The notes under the pieces were generated by a model. It had not been told where the DNA came from. It did not search any database and was given only the letters and a program-made list of their open reading frames with translations. A program made the position numbers and the translations under genes. Source: Dipteris shenzhenensis (Eukaryota > Polypodiophyta > Polypodiopsida > Gleicheniales). From it: 64,000 nt of DNA. Of the stretch, positions 44,586-55,139 are shown one piece after another. The stretch lies in NCBI GenBank assembly GCA_047967505.1, contig CM106540.1, one strand, 5' to 3'. Positions within the stretch are counted from its first letter, which is position 1. Every line of letters begins with the position of its first letter.

Positions 44586-45140
44586 TTGAGATACATCAGA
44601 GGTACAAGACAATTTGGGATAGAATACAGAGGAAGTCATCCACAGTTGCATGGATACTGTGACAGTGACTATGCCGAAGATCATGAGACTAGGAGATGGA
44701 CACAGGGATATGCATTTTTCCTTGGTCAAGGTGCTATATCATGGTTGTCAAACAAACAACCAACTATTTCTTTGTCTTCGACTGAAGCAAAATATAGAGC
44801 ACTCACTACAGGTGCATGTGAGGCTATATGGCTCAGAAGACGAATGTCAGAAACAGATTACTTTGATGAGTCAAAGCCAACAACAATATACTGTGATAAT
44901 CAATCAGCTCAAGCATTGGCCAAGAATCCACTATATCACTCTAGAACAAAGCACATTGATATTAGAGAGCACCTCATCAGAGAAAGAGTGTTACTTGGTG
45001 ACATCACACTACATCATTGTGATCGTAAAGAGAATGTTGCAGACATTTTTACCAAACCACTCGGTAAAGAGCTTTTCGAGAAACATCGATTAGATCTCGG
45101 TTTGTTGCAGAGGAAGGACATTCCCATTAAAGGGGTGTGA
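44586..45140 (+). pseudogene. Copy D RNase H
   Basis: 184 codons. YCDSDYAEDHETRRWTQGYAF, then SSTEAKYRALTTGA (catalytic-region Glu to Lys change compared with copy C), IYCDNQSAQALAKNP and VADIFTKPLGKE. The frame to the left is broken by TAG codons near 44402, 44464 and 44535, each at a Gln codon of copy C. Confidence 0.86.
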
Positions 45141-45228
45141 TGGAATGTAATGCTCAGTCCTTCTTCGATTCCCAAGAATCATCATCTTGAGGGAAGGCCT
45201 ACTTCATGATGTTGATCTTGAGGGAAGG

Positions 45229-45440
45229 TGTTGAGAGTTCACGCTCAACATCATGTGATCACGTGTGCATAGCACCATCATGTGATCATATGTGCATAGC
45301 ACTAACCCAATAGAGTGCTATAAAGGAAAGGGTTAGATGCCCTAGCCCTAACCCTAATTGGGTTTGTATATATTATACATTTTCAACTAAATCTAGTGTA
45401 CAGTTAGTCATTTATGGTGTGTTCTCTAGCTGTGCCCTCT
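45229..45440 (+). repeat. 3' LTR of copy D, right end replaced by CT tract
   Basis: It starts TGTTGAGAGTTCACGCTCAA and follows the family LTR through the TATA box and a short CCCTAA run to CCACTCCTCTCCTC. There the ~25 bp ending TATTTTGTCA are missing and a CT-rich tract takes over. Confidence 0.85.
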
Positions 45441-45895
45441 CTCCTTATCTCCACTCCTCTCCTCTCCTCTTCTCTCATTCTTTCCCTTATTCTCTCTTTC
45501 CTCTCTTTCTCTCTTTCTCTCCACTCTTTTCCTCTCTTTCTTTCTCTCTTTCTCTCCTCTTCTTATTCTCCTCTTTTCTCCTTCTAGTTATTCCCTTCTT
45601 ATTCTCCTCTTCTTTCTCTATTCTCTTCCTACTCTTTCTTCTTCTCTATTTCTCTCATCTCTTCCTACTCTTTCTTCTTCTTTATTTCTCTCCTCTCTTC
45701 CTACTCTTACTTCTTCTCCTCTTCTTATTCATCTCCTTATTCCTCTTCTCCTCTTCACTTTCTCTCTCGGCTCTCTTTCTCTCCTACTTATTTCTCTTTC
45801 TTATTCCTCTTCTCCTCTTCACTTTCTCTCTTGGCTCTCTTTCTCTTCTCTCTTTCTCTCGTACTTATTTCTCTTCTCTCTCCCTCGGGCGACTC
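45430..45895 (+). repeat. CT-rich (pyrimidine) tract of about 460 bp
   Basis: Nearly pure C/T on this strand with variable units such as TTCTCTC, CTCCTCTTC and TCTATTTCTC, and few purines. A plus-strand ORF over it (45419-45916) is just Leu/Ser/Phe from the repeat and not a protein. It begins inside the CT-rich end of the copy D LTR, so it may have grown from it by slippage. Confidence 0.85.
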
Positions 45896-47050
45896 CTTTG
45901 CTATAGCAGACCATAGCTTTGTTGAGAGTCTTGATGAGTTTGTCGCAGCCATGAGTGATGTGGAGGTAGAGAGATTCTTTCTCTTCTATCGTGGAGAGCC
46001 TCCATTGTTCCCTCTCCTGCACCCCTGGGGGTAGATTGGGGACATTGATAGCTTTTCCTACTTGACAACCTCCCCGCTTGTCCCTTTCGAGGGATCATCA
46101 CTTGGGCGTCATCGTCATAGGTCCAAAAAGAGTAGTACTTGGGTCGAGGCTTCTGTGGTGGCAGGGGATATGTAGACGAGTCTACACACTCCTAGTGCTC
46201 CGGGTCTCCCTCTACTATTTGTGAGATATAGTGTGAGTCTAGTCTCTTGCCCTCCCCCCTAACAGGCCGTAGCACCACTCACTCCACTACCCCTCGCTCC
46301 TTAAGCACTCGCTCTACCCCTTGCTCTATCTCCGCTACTCCCACCACTCCACACTCTGGCTCTACTACTCCCTCCATCGTGCATCCTGCAGACTACGTTT
46401 TGCTCAAGGACCTTCACTATCTAGTGAACAACATTGGGGAAGTTGTAGAGGATAGAAGGCATGAAGGTCATGAACTACATGAGGAGGTTGATGAGCACAC
46501 ACTTCCCTAAGGATATCTTGAAACCTTGGAATCAGCAGGACAAAAGAGTGAAGGATGTTGTCATAGAAGCCCTACGGGAAAAATTTCCCAACCCTTGCGA
46601 GTATGAGTTCGAGTGAAATGCCATGCTTACGCGTATGGTATATTGTGGTAGGCCTCCAAACAATGATGAGTACAGAAGGGCATACAGGATTGGTGGAGCC
46701 AAGCCTTGGTTTAAGGAGAAGGAGAAAGAAGGATATAGAATCAATTGGCAAAAGGTGATGGATCGTGATGAGTATACCCTATTCCTCATCGTTGTCATTT
46801 GAGTATCATCGTTGTCTTACAATCAATGCTCGTATCTTATTTCTAACTTGTTTCGTTCTTAGGGAGGTAACTTCGACCCATCGGGAGGTCCAGACTTGGA
46901 CATTGGATCTCAAGTCTGGAGCTCGCAGAAGATGAGGATGAGGGATCAGACCTACACAGAGAGGTCGTAGATGAGGAGGGCGAGGAGGATAAGGAGAGTT
47001 CAAACGGGGAGGATCAGTAGTAGGATAGGACATTTTGTTGTTCTGTATTT
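45896..47050 (+). pseudogene. Coding remnant, probably CACTA second-gene type
   Basis: Plus-strand pieces in different frames: FVESLDEFVAAMSDVEVERFF (45910), a Ser/Thr-rich SPLTGRSTTHSTTPRSLST (46250) with LKDLHYLVNNIGEVVEDRRHEG, then VKDVVIEALREKFPNP, RMVYCGRPPNNDEYRRAY and GAKPWFKEKEKEGYRINW (46540-46760). The last part resembles the arrangement of the plus-strand transposon protein at 60.0-61.1 kb. The family (transposase_24/Ptta-like) is a guess. A CACTA-like end follows at 47513. Confidence 0.4.
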
Positions 47051-47200
47051 TGACACTTTTGTAGCGCATTACTTCGACAGATTTTCCATTTTTTAGTTTG
47101 GCACTTTTGCCGTTTTTTAGCGCATTATTTCGACAGCTTTGTCATTTTCAACTTTGGCACTTTTGCCATTTTGTAGACCTTTTTTGTAACATTGTAACAT
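47046..47200 (+). repeat. Short tandem repeat, about 55-bp unit
   Basis: Two to three copies of a unit containing GCACTTTTGCC, TTTTTTAGCGCATTA, TTTCGACAG and CATTTT. It lies just beyond the coding remnant, possibly its 3' untranslated part. Confidence 0.55.
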
Positions 47201-47319
47201 GATTTTGTCGACCTCTTTTGTAACATTTAATCATGATTCTAATGAAAAAAGAAAATTGTGAGTCAGGATGGGATTGAAACAAGCCCAATCCTGCCCCACA
47301 ATTTTTTTAAAATTATGTT

Positions 47320-47513
47320 AAAACATTGGTATTTATCAACACTGCAGTGTCGGTATATATCGATGCCCATACTGACACTACGAACAATCACTTACCGATG
47401 CCCATACCGACGCTTACACATCGATGGACATTCCAATACTTTTTACTTGTTTAAAAAAGAAATATTTGTATTTAGTGTCGGTATCGACGTTTGGAAAGCG
47501 ACCCGTGTCTTGT
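47320..47513 (+). mobile_element. CACTA-like terminus with subterminal repeats
   Basis: The plus strand ends GCGACCCGTGTCTTGTAGTA. Its reverse complement, TACTACAAGACACGGGTCGC, is close to CACTACAAGA-type terminal repeats of plant CACTA transposons. Before it lie several CGGTATCGACG/ACCGATGCCCATACCGACG motifs in both orientations, as in subterminal regions. The opposite end is not visible, so this is probably the right end of a truncated element. Confidence 0.5.
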
Positions 47514-50499
47514 AGTATATCATGTAATTATATTATGTGTTTACTCGTGGACATTTATAAATCTTTTTAAATTATGTTAAGTGTATCATGAAGCTCTTTT
47601 AAGATTCCTAGAGAGAGATTTAAGTAAGAGAATATCTAATTGCCTTAGAGATACTTGATCGTTTCAATATGCCTAGGGTGAAGAGAATATGAAATTCTCT
47701 GTAAGACGTTACGTCAAATTGAGGTCAAATTTCATAATTTAAAAAGTTATTTTCTTTTAAAGACTTGCAAAATTAGCTTATTTTTTGGTTTTAATTTGCT
47801 TTTTGAAGTCCTTTTTAAAAAAACATTTATCCATAAGTACTTATAAAAATGAATTTGGAAAGTGCACCAACCCAAAATTAATGAATACAATGTTCTAGGC
47901 AGGATTCAAAATCAGTTTCACAGGAAATCTCACTTTTATAGTTTTGGAGTGATTGAGTGTTCTACATATAACTAGATTTTGTTGGTATCATTGATTCATG
48001 ATTAGATCCACTCTATAAGCATAGTTTGGACATTTTAAGGTTCTTATGATCTCACTGAATCCTTGAATCTTGAAATTAGCATAAATTGCAATGTAACCAA
48101 CAATCAATTAAGGTTTAAATTCAACATTCTACATAACCTAAAAGCTCATGTAGTTACTCCATAATACCATATTGAAGACATATACAAACTCATGTTACTC
48201 CATAATACCATATTGAAGACATATACAAGGTATGGTTGGTTTGAAAATTGTTAGACATATGAAAGAATGTGCAAAGGATCATCTTTGCCTATCTATAAAT
48301 ATTCACAAGATTTAATTTTGAGTCCATAAATCATAGTAAACATGACTATTTAACTCCAAAAGCAAGCCAAACATAAATGTTAGAGTTATTGTTAGACTAT
48401 GAGACCTAAAAACTAGGAAAATTTTCATTCTAATCTAGTAACATTTTATGATTGGCATGAAAATCCTCAATGCTATTTTACTTCTTTACTTGCCTTGTAG
48501 CATAACATGATGTGGACCTCACACATTTGCAGATAGATATATCTATATGGTAATTGATCTCTAGTTTGAGTCCCAATGCCTTGGATCACTTCTATTATAA
48601 GCCCTCTTCTCCTACATGTTGACGATATGCTTTGATATAGATAAGAAAAACTTGATGCTTCTCTTATGTTTATCTTGAGGCTTCTCTTATGTTCAACAAC
48701 ATTTCTTTATATAACTCAGGAACATTTTTAGCACTCCTACAAGGACAATGCTCTCCTTGCACTTTCGTAAAGAAGTGTACACACACACGTGCACGCGCAC
48801 GCACGCGTGCCGCGTCTGAAGTTATGCACATGATCCGGGCTCAGGTTAATATGTTCACTCTTTTGCATACCTCTAATGTCCCATAGCTTAAATTTGCTAT
48901 ATAGCTCTGCATTACTTAATATTTTAGACTCCAAATCTACATTTTGATGAGGTAAAAAATTATGTTTGTTTTGTACCTTATTTAATATTTGAGACTCATT
49001 GCTATATATCTTATTTCTTAATATTTCAGACTACAGCCTCAGAAATCTAACTCTGATTCAAGCTACCTCACGAATCCAACCATGTTGCGATCTACCCCAA
49101 AACTAATTAGATAATGGTAGAGCATTTTATTCACGAAGATGATGACTCATTCCCTAAAGCCCTTTCTTTAGTGAGGCAAGCTATACATTGATGCCTCTAA
49201 TGCAAGCTACACATCCATGAAAACTAGTAACTATTCATCCATGCCCTCATGCCCTTTCATTAGAGAGGAAAGCTACACATCCATGAAAACTAGTAATATG
49301 AAATGAAGTGGATTAATTAACTTAATATGAATTAGTGTTTGTATATTTATGAGTAAGGAGGCTAAGTGAAGTTAGTGGTTCAAGCGCATTCTTACCTCGC
49401 AAGGCCATACGAAATACCGTATAGATTGCTCTTCACTCGAGATCATCAAATGAATAAGTTTAAAATGCGGCGTATTTGTGTGTGTAGAACTTCCAAGCAT
49501 CAAGTAGAAAAGCAATTGCAAGACACCTATAAAACGGTGATACAAAAATGTTGCATTTTATTCGGGATTTCAGCCACGCTGACTAATATCCACAATAAAT
49601 AAAACAGCGCGCACACATGAAAAGCTCGCATCATTACAGGCAGCAGCATAAAAGAACAGAGCTTGAGCTTGCTAGAACCACGAAAGAGACGACCTGGCCG
49701 ATGGATTGTTTGGAAGGGAAGGGAGTCGAACGCTTTGCTTTCTTCGGAGAGAAGTGATTGCCACGGTTTTAATAAAGTCCCACCACCGTAGAGAGTAAAC
49801 CCACCACCTAGGAAAGTTGACGCTGAAGCTTTGCTTGTTGCCAATAAAGCTCCAGGTTCTCTTGGTAGAATAGAACACAAAACAGCACGAAAGCTTGTGG
49901 CCCTGTTTATTTCACAGGAAAATGGAGGTGATCAAACCACACAATTGTAGCTAAAAGGCTATCGGTAAAGGGACAAATTGCCTTGCCTGCTGTAAGCAAG
50001 ACAGCTTTTTGGACAGAAATGGCTGAGAGTTAGACACTCCGAATTAATATGCACAGAGGTTAGAGTTACATGATGACAGTTATGAGCAATCTACTGATGG
50101 ATGGGAGGAAAATTGCCACGAGCAAGTCATACGCAGCTTACCGGAGAGTTAATATTGGAGAGAGACTAAAAGCTTGGCAGACTCTTGAGACGAGATTATA
50201 GGCGGTAAATCAGGCTGGAAAGTGGATTTAATAGCTGAATTGCGAGGGATCATGGGAGATTGCAAGCTAAAGAGGTGAGAATAATCGCGATAGATAAAGC
50301 TGCTTGGGAGGAAGATGAAGCTGAACGAGAGAGAATGAATCGATTGCAGCCACACCAGAAGAAGAAGAAGAGGACATACAAGCAATTAGATTGGATACAG
50401 GTTACAAGATCAGCTGAATGGTCGTTATAGTCGTTAGAAATAGAAGGAAGAAGATTATTTATGCTGCACGATGATCTCTTCTCAAGCTGACAAGGGCGA
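47514..50499. other. AT-rich intergenic region, including the 3' flank of the IRKI-like gene
   Basis: No supported gene. A 24-bp segment (ACTCCATAATACCATATTGAAGAC) is directly repeated near 48157 and 48197, and a similar duplication of a leaf-like phrase occurs near 49180 and 49260. An alternating purine-pyrimidine run is at 48775-48810. ORFs here are short and unlike proteins. Confidence 0.6.
48775..48810. other. Alternating purine-pyrimidine run (possible Z-DNA)
   Basis: 36 consecutive bases alternate purine and pyrimidine (GTGTACACAC, then CACGTGCACGCGCACGCACG). Such runs can take the left-handed form under supercoiling. Location is intergenic. Confidence 0.7.
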
Positions 50500-52760
50500 C
50501 TACTGCTGCCTGCACAAGATCTTGCACTTGATCACCTCGAATCCATGGCTATGGAGGAAGAAGCCAGGCATCACCATGACCCTGATCTGCGGAGCAGCAT
50601 TTGCATGATCTGCTGCAGTACCACCCTTCTTGCTGTTCTGATCTAATGGAAGCTCCTCCATGAACTGAGCATCGAATTCCGCCTCGCTTCCCACCCTGAA
50701 GATGGTGGCTGCCGGCTCGAACGAGAAGGCCAGTAGATGTAGCAGCCATATCGACCGCGCAGCCACGAAGAACGCATGCGCTAGCTCGTCTGGCCATCTC
50801 CCCTCCCAGTTTAGCACAGCCTCCACCCTGTTCATCTTCTCGTCGCAGAACCTATCGAAGCTCTCGCTGTATACGCTCGACCCCTTGTCCAATAGCTCGC
50901 TACATCCCAGCTGCAAGACCGCCCCATACGTCTTGTAGAATGTCTGCACTCGTTGCCTCCGGTCCAGCACGCAGTAAGTCCCGCTCCTCTGGAACTTGAT
51001 GTTCTCGAAATCCTCGTACAACGCCTGATTGATCACTGATTCCAAGTGGTAGCGCACGCTCTTGGAAACCCGAGGAGCCACTCGAACGTTGTAAGGTTGA
51101 AGAATGGATTCGATCTTGTCTGCAGCAGTGCTCGCTGTCTTCTCTTGAATCTGCAGCAACAGTGTCCTGCACAACTGCTTCACCCCGGTCCTCGCCTCCG
51201 TCACCGCATGGTAGAATTCGTTCTTTGTGGCTCTGAATCGAGGACCTCCAGCAGGAGGAACCCTTAGTCTTCTGCCTTCGTCTCCATAGTCGATATACTG
51301 TCCATCGAGTACTCTTGCAGCTGCTGCCTCTCCCCCTCTGTGACTGCCTGTCCTCTCCGATGCATGCTTCAAGCTCTGGCAGTAGTGCTCCAGATGTTGC
51401 AGCTTCTTCCCCATCTCCTCAATTGCCTTCTTAAGCTCCAAGACTTCCACCACAGCAGCGTCCCGCTTCTTGTTCGCTTGTGAAACTTCATGTTTCATGG
51501 AGCTCATGACCATTTCCATTTCCACGTCATGACTGGACGGATGAGGAGTCGTGCGTGCACCCGCTGCAGTTTTCTCTTGGTCGGATTTAGTTTGAGCTTG
51601 ATTTGCTTTTGCCACCTTATCCTTGCTGGTCTTTTGGGTTTTAGAGCGATAAAACCACGAGAAAGGGTTGTTGTATGTTCGATTTTTGGGAGCCGAATTG
51701 GAAAAATCACGATCTTTGGGGGGAATTTCTGTGTAATCGCGTGAGTCCATCAATGGAACCACTGTAACCTTGTTTCCTGGCAGACACTTATCAGCACAGG
51801 ACAAACAACCATGATTGGCACAGTCGGGAGTAGCCGGTGCCAGATTAATCTCGTTCAAGGCGTCAACGTCTTGGTGCGGATGCGAGTCGTTGCCAGTTAG
51901 ACGAAGGTTGGTTTTGTTCTTCCTGGCAATCTCACTGAGAAACTCGCTCAGAGGCTTCTTAGAGCTCCACTCGGCTTGCAGCTTAACCAGTTCTCCACTC
52001 TTGTTTCGAGAATATCGGGGCTTGAACTTGTGTCCAGATGGCCCCTTGTTGGGATGGATTGAAGTGATATGATGAGGTCGTGGCTCGATTCTTCTTCTTT
52101 GGATGAGGGTTGCTGAAGCTGTCTTTGAAGTTGCTGATCTGCCGGTTTTGTTGATGCAGGCTGAAACTGTTTGTGCTCCAATCCCGGAAGATGTATTGAC
52201 ATTGAAGGGGCCATCCCCATCGGCATGATCAAGAAGGAGAGGGGATAAGTCCGCATCCCTTAAATCTTCGGGCAATGACTGGTTCGACTTGGAGCTGCTA
52301 TCCGCTGGAATACTATTCCCAAGCACAAATTCTTCGTAAGACTGCACGCACGCAGAACACCAACCGATGAGCAAGAGCTAGTTAGCTTAGTCTTCCTTAC
52401 ATCAGCAAGAGGAATTGCGAAAAAGCAAGACGGCAAACGTACCGGGGTGAAGACTGGATAATCTTGGGCGGATCGGTGCTGTGGGGACGGATGATGATCA
52501 GGCCTAGTGGTTTTGGCAGGGTCAATGGTCTTGCCGGTGAAGGGAGCGTGCATGTGGAGGAGAGCTGCAGCATGGAGGGAGCGAAGCTGGGCGGATTGGG
52601 CATGGGCAGCTTGGAGCAAAGCTCCACGATCGACGACAGGGAGGAGCTGGTTGTGAAGGTCATGGAGGAGAAACTGCCCGGAGGCTTGCAAACTAACAGC
52701 GGAAGAGGAAGGGTCTTGGGCGGAGACGGAAGAAGGCAGCACAGGGCTTGGAGGCGGCAT
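50500..52760 (-). CDS. IRKI/GIL1-like protein (DUF641 family), two exons
   Basis: Exon 1 is 52760-52443 and exon 2 is 52341-50500. The intron (52442-52342) is GT...AG and in phase 0, giving 719 aa. The start at 52760 (MPPPSP) opens the only frame that joins exon 2. The N-terminal half is low-complexity and basic; residues ~225-250 read ELVKLQAEWSSKKPLSEFL. A coiled coil spans ~380-432. The C-terminal domain (~475-719) has VRYHLESVINQALYEDFE, RSIWLLHLLAFSFEP and IRVMVMPGF, diagnostic of the IRK-interacting-protein/GIL1 family. Those plant proteins act in receptor-kinase or light/gravity signalling; this one's role is inferred only by family. The frame is intact and GC-richer than its surroundings, so it is likely functional. 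Confidence 0.9.
52342..52442 (-). other. Intron of the IRKI-like gene
   Basis: 101 bp. The minus strand donor is CCCCG|GTACGT and the acceptor is GCGTGCAG|TCTTAC. Removing it joins ...VFTP to SYEEFVLGN in frame, whereas reading through meets a stop. Confidence 0.85.
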
Positions 52761-53880
52761 GGGGATGAAAACGCATCGATCTCCCTGAACAAGAGAGCTG
52801 TTGAAGATGTATCTACCTCCGTGCTTCTCTTGGATCGTTGGCATGCAGGATCGAGAACATAGGAACGTGATCTGACGGTGGCGATAAGATATTTTTAGAA
52901 GCTTGCCAAAACAGATACGACGATCACAAGCTGGCTTGTGCTGCATTCGCTTGCATGCCATGCCCACTACCTCGATCTCCCTCTGTCCACGCACGTTGCC
53001 TCCACCACTTCCCCCTCTTCCGCATCATCATCTTCACCTCGCTGCCTGCGTGATTCTCTCCCTCTCGTTTGCGCGAAGCGTTCCATCTGTTTGGCATTAG
53101 ATCACAGACCTGCTTGCCCATCATCCTGTTCACATCAACTGAGAGCGGTGTGTCCGCCGCGAGGGAGAAACAGAGAGGTTTTGGTAAGTCAAAATTGGAG
53201 AGGCACACGCGAGGGAGAGACAGAAATAATATGTTTGGAAGTGAAGCAGCAGCTCATGTGTGTCTGTGCGTCTGTGTGTGAGAGAGAGAGAGAGGATCCA
53301 TTGAAATAAGTTTTTCAACTTTGGAAAACGCAAGCTTGCCATAGATATGGTGCTTTGAGGGAGACGGGGGGGTGTGAGTCGAAGGAAAGTGTCTGGTTGT
53401 AAGTAAGATAGAGGTCGATGCGTGCCATCGCTGTGTGAGCAAGACTCTCTCTGTGAAAGAGTCCATGTATGTTTGTATGTGAAAGATAAGAGGTCGATGC
53501 TCGCCGTAGCTTCTAAGAAGGAACGAGGCTGCATGTTTGTATGCGAGGTCGACGCTATGTTGCATGTTGAATGCTCTCCCTTCGCATGCGCAAAACATGT
53601 TCCTACTCATGCTTCTTGCTTCTTTCCTTACAATGCTCCCAATTGACAGAGCAGAAGGCATTAAATTCACAAGGAACTTTGAGAGGTTCTCTCTATACGA
53701 AAACAAGGTGAAGGATAATAAATCATTCATAAGGCTTGCCGGAGATCCAAATAGCGAAAGAGGGCGGAGATGATGAATTGAAAGGGATGAGGGAGACAAA
53801 GAGAGAGAGAGAGAAAGAGAGAGAAGCCTTGAAAATGTGGAGGAGAAAAATAGCAAGAAAAAATCATGATCTTTAAAAAA
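52761..53880 (-). promoter_or_regulatory. Upstream region of the IRKI-like gene with GA/CT tracts
   Basis: On the minus strand this is the 5' flank. It holds CT-rich patches, notably the complement of GAGAGAGAGAGAG at 53280-53294 and of an AGAG run at 53800-53825. Such CT/GA stretches are common near plant promoters. Overlapping ORFs in all frames are low-complexity and unconserved. No TATA box is called. Confidence 0.4.
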
Positions 53881-54706
53881 TAAAAAATGGCCATTCTCGC
53901 CTTTGAATCGCCTTAGCCTTCACTTAGGCCTCCCTATGGCAGGCCAAAAAGAGGATTCTCTATATCATTTACTAGTGTAAAATGAACATAACTAGTAAGT
54001 GTGCAAACTAGAGAAAATGGAACACTTCCTAGTTACCTTATCTAGGGAATCAATCATAAAATTTCCTATGCAAGTCAATTTGCACTGAATCATTAGTGAA
54101 TTTCTCCATATAGGAAAATTTTTCTAGATAGTGAAATTCATTAGTAATTCCCTACATAGTTTAACTAGGAAATGTTACATACTCTTTTATACTCACTTGA
54201 AATCGTAGACTTCAAATCATAGAAAATAAATTCCAAATATAAGAATACCTTGCATCTCTTTCCTTGGGATTTATCACTTCTTTGCACGCTCTTCTGTTCT
54301 AAGTGATCTCTCATTTTTTCACTCACCTATGAATGATAAACAACAAGTAGTGTTAATGCCATCAGAAAGAATTATGTAAAGAATACAAGCATACAAAGTA
54401 CTTGCTTTACTTTTACAAGGTATTGCATAAATGAAAACTTTTACCTTTCTCTTTCGTTCACTTTTTCTAGACATTTCATTCGTAGAATCAATCACATTTG
54501 ATATTGGATCCTAAAAATATGACAAGATTAAATTAAAACTTGTCTAAAAAGAAGATGCTAATAGATGTAACATTAGTTTAAAAATACACAATTGAATCAA
54601 ATAAAATAGCTTCAATCATAAGCATATCTAACATTTGTAGTGATGTCACGATGAAGCATCTCAGAAAATGTGATCTCATTCACATCAACATTCACTTCAC
54701 CATGAT
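53881..54706. other. AT-rich intergenic region
   Basis: No gene, repeat or motif that I can support between the promoter region and the left end of the CACTA element. Confidence 0.6.
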
Positions 54707-54960
54707 CATAACAACACAAAGCAACTATAGGCGCGCTTGATAGACGTGCAAAATAGCGGGCGCGTCTATAGGCATTGCTTGAATAGAGAAATTACGGGCG
54801 CGTCTAATAGCGCATCTAACAGCTCATCTATTTGCGTGTCTACATTGAGAAAATACGGGCCCATCTAACATTGCGTATATCAGCGCGTCTATTTGCGTGT
54901 GTATTAGCGCGTCTATTAGCATGTTTACACTGGGAATTAGACGCATATTTAGACGCAAAA
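54707..54960 (+). repeat. Left terminus and subterminal repeats of the CACTA element
   Basis: The terminal repeat is followed by about a dozen GCGCGTCTA/TAGACG motifs, most in one orientation, between 54730 and 54960. In En/Spm these motifs bind the element-encoded TNP1-like protein. Confidence 0.78.
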
Positions 54961-55139
54961 CAGAGAATATAGAAAGTGAGATTTTGGTGTACATCATTGC
55001 TTTCCAAACATTGCCCATGATTACCAAAGCACATAATTTTAACAAAAACATCAATGCTTTTTTGCAAGCCCACATATACAAGAATTAAGTTAGGTGAGGA
55101 GAATGAGACAATATGTAAAATAGTTTTGCCAATATCAAT

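Larger units (their letters stand above)
38160..45440 (+). mobile_element. Copia copy D (plus), 5'-truncated and twice interrupted
   Basis: Only ~105 bp of the CATCATC leader repeat (38160-38264) remain upstream. Element E follows, and then copy D resumes near 40159 just before gag. Gag, protease, integrase, RT and RNase H follow in copia order to a 3' LTR at 45229. A 691-bp solo LTR (42616-43306) splits the integrase. The 5' LTR, primer-binding site and most of the leader are missing. Coding is heavily broken. Confidence 0.88.

Noticed and set aside
45419-45916. 165-residue Leu/Ser/Phe-rich ORF resembling a membrane protein
   Set aside because: It is the reading of the CT-rich tract; no other signal of a gene.
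50549-52256. Antisense and out-of-frame ORFs within the IRKI-like gene
   Set aside because: They are shadows of the long GC-rich exon 2.
52903-53856. Several ORFs of 65-200 codons on both strands upstream of the IRKI-like gene
   Set aside because: They overlap each other in different frames, are low-complexity, and cover GA/CT tracts; best read as promoter and leader DNA.
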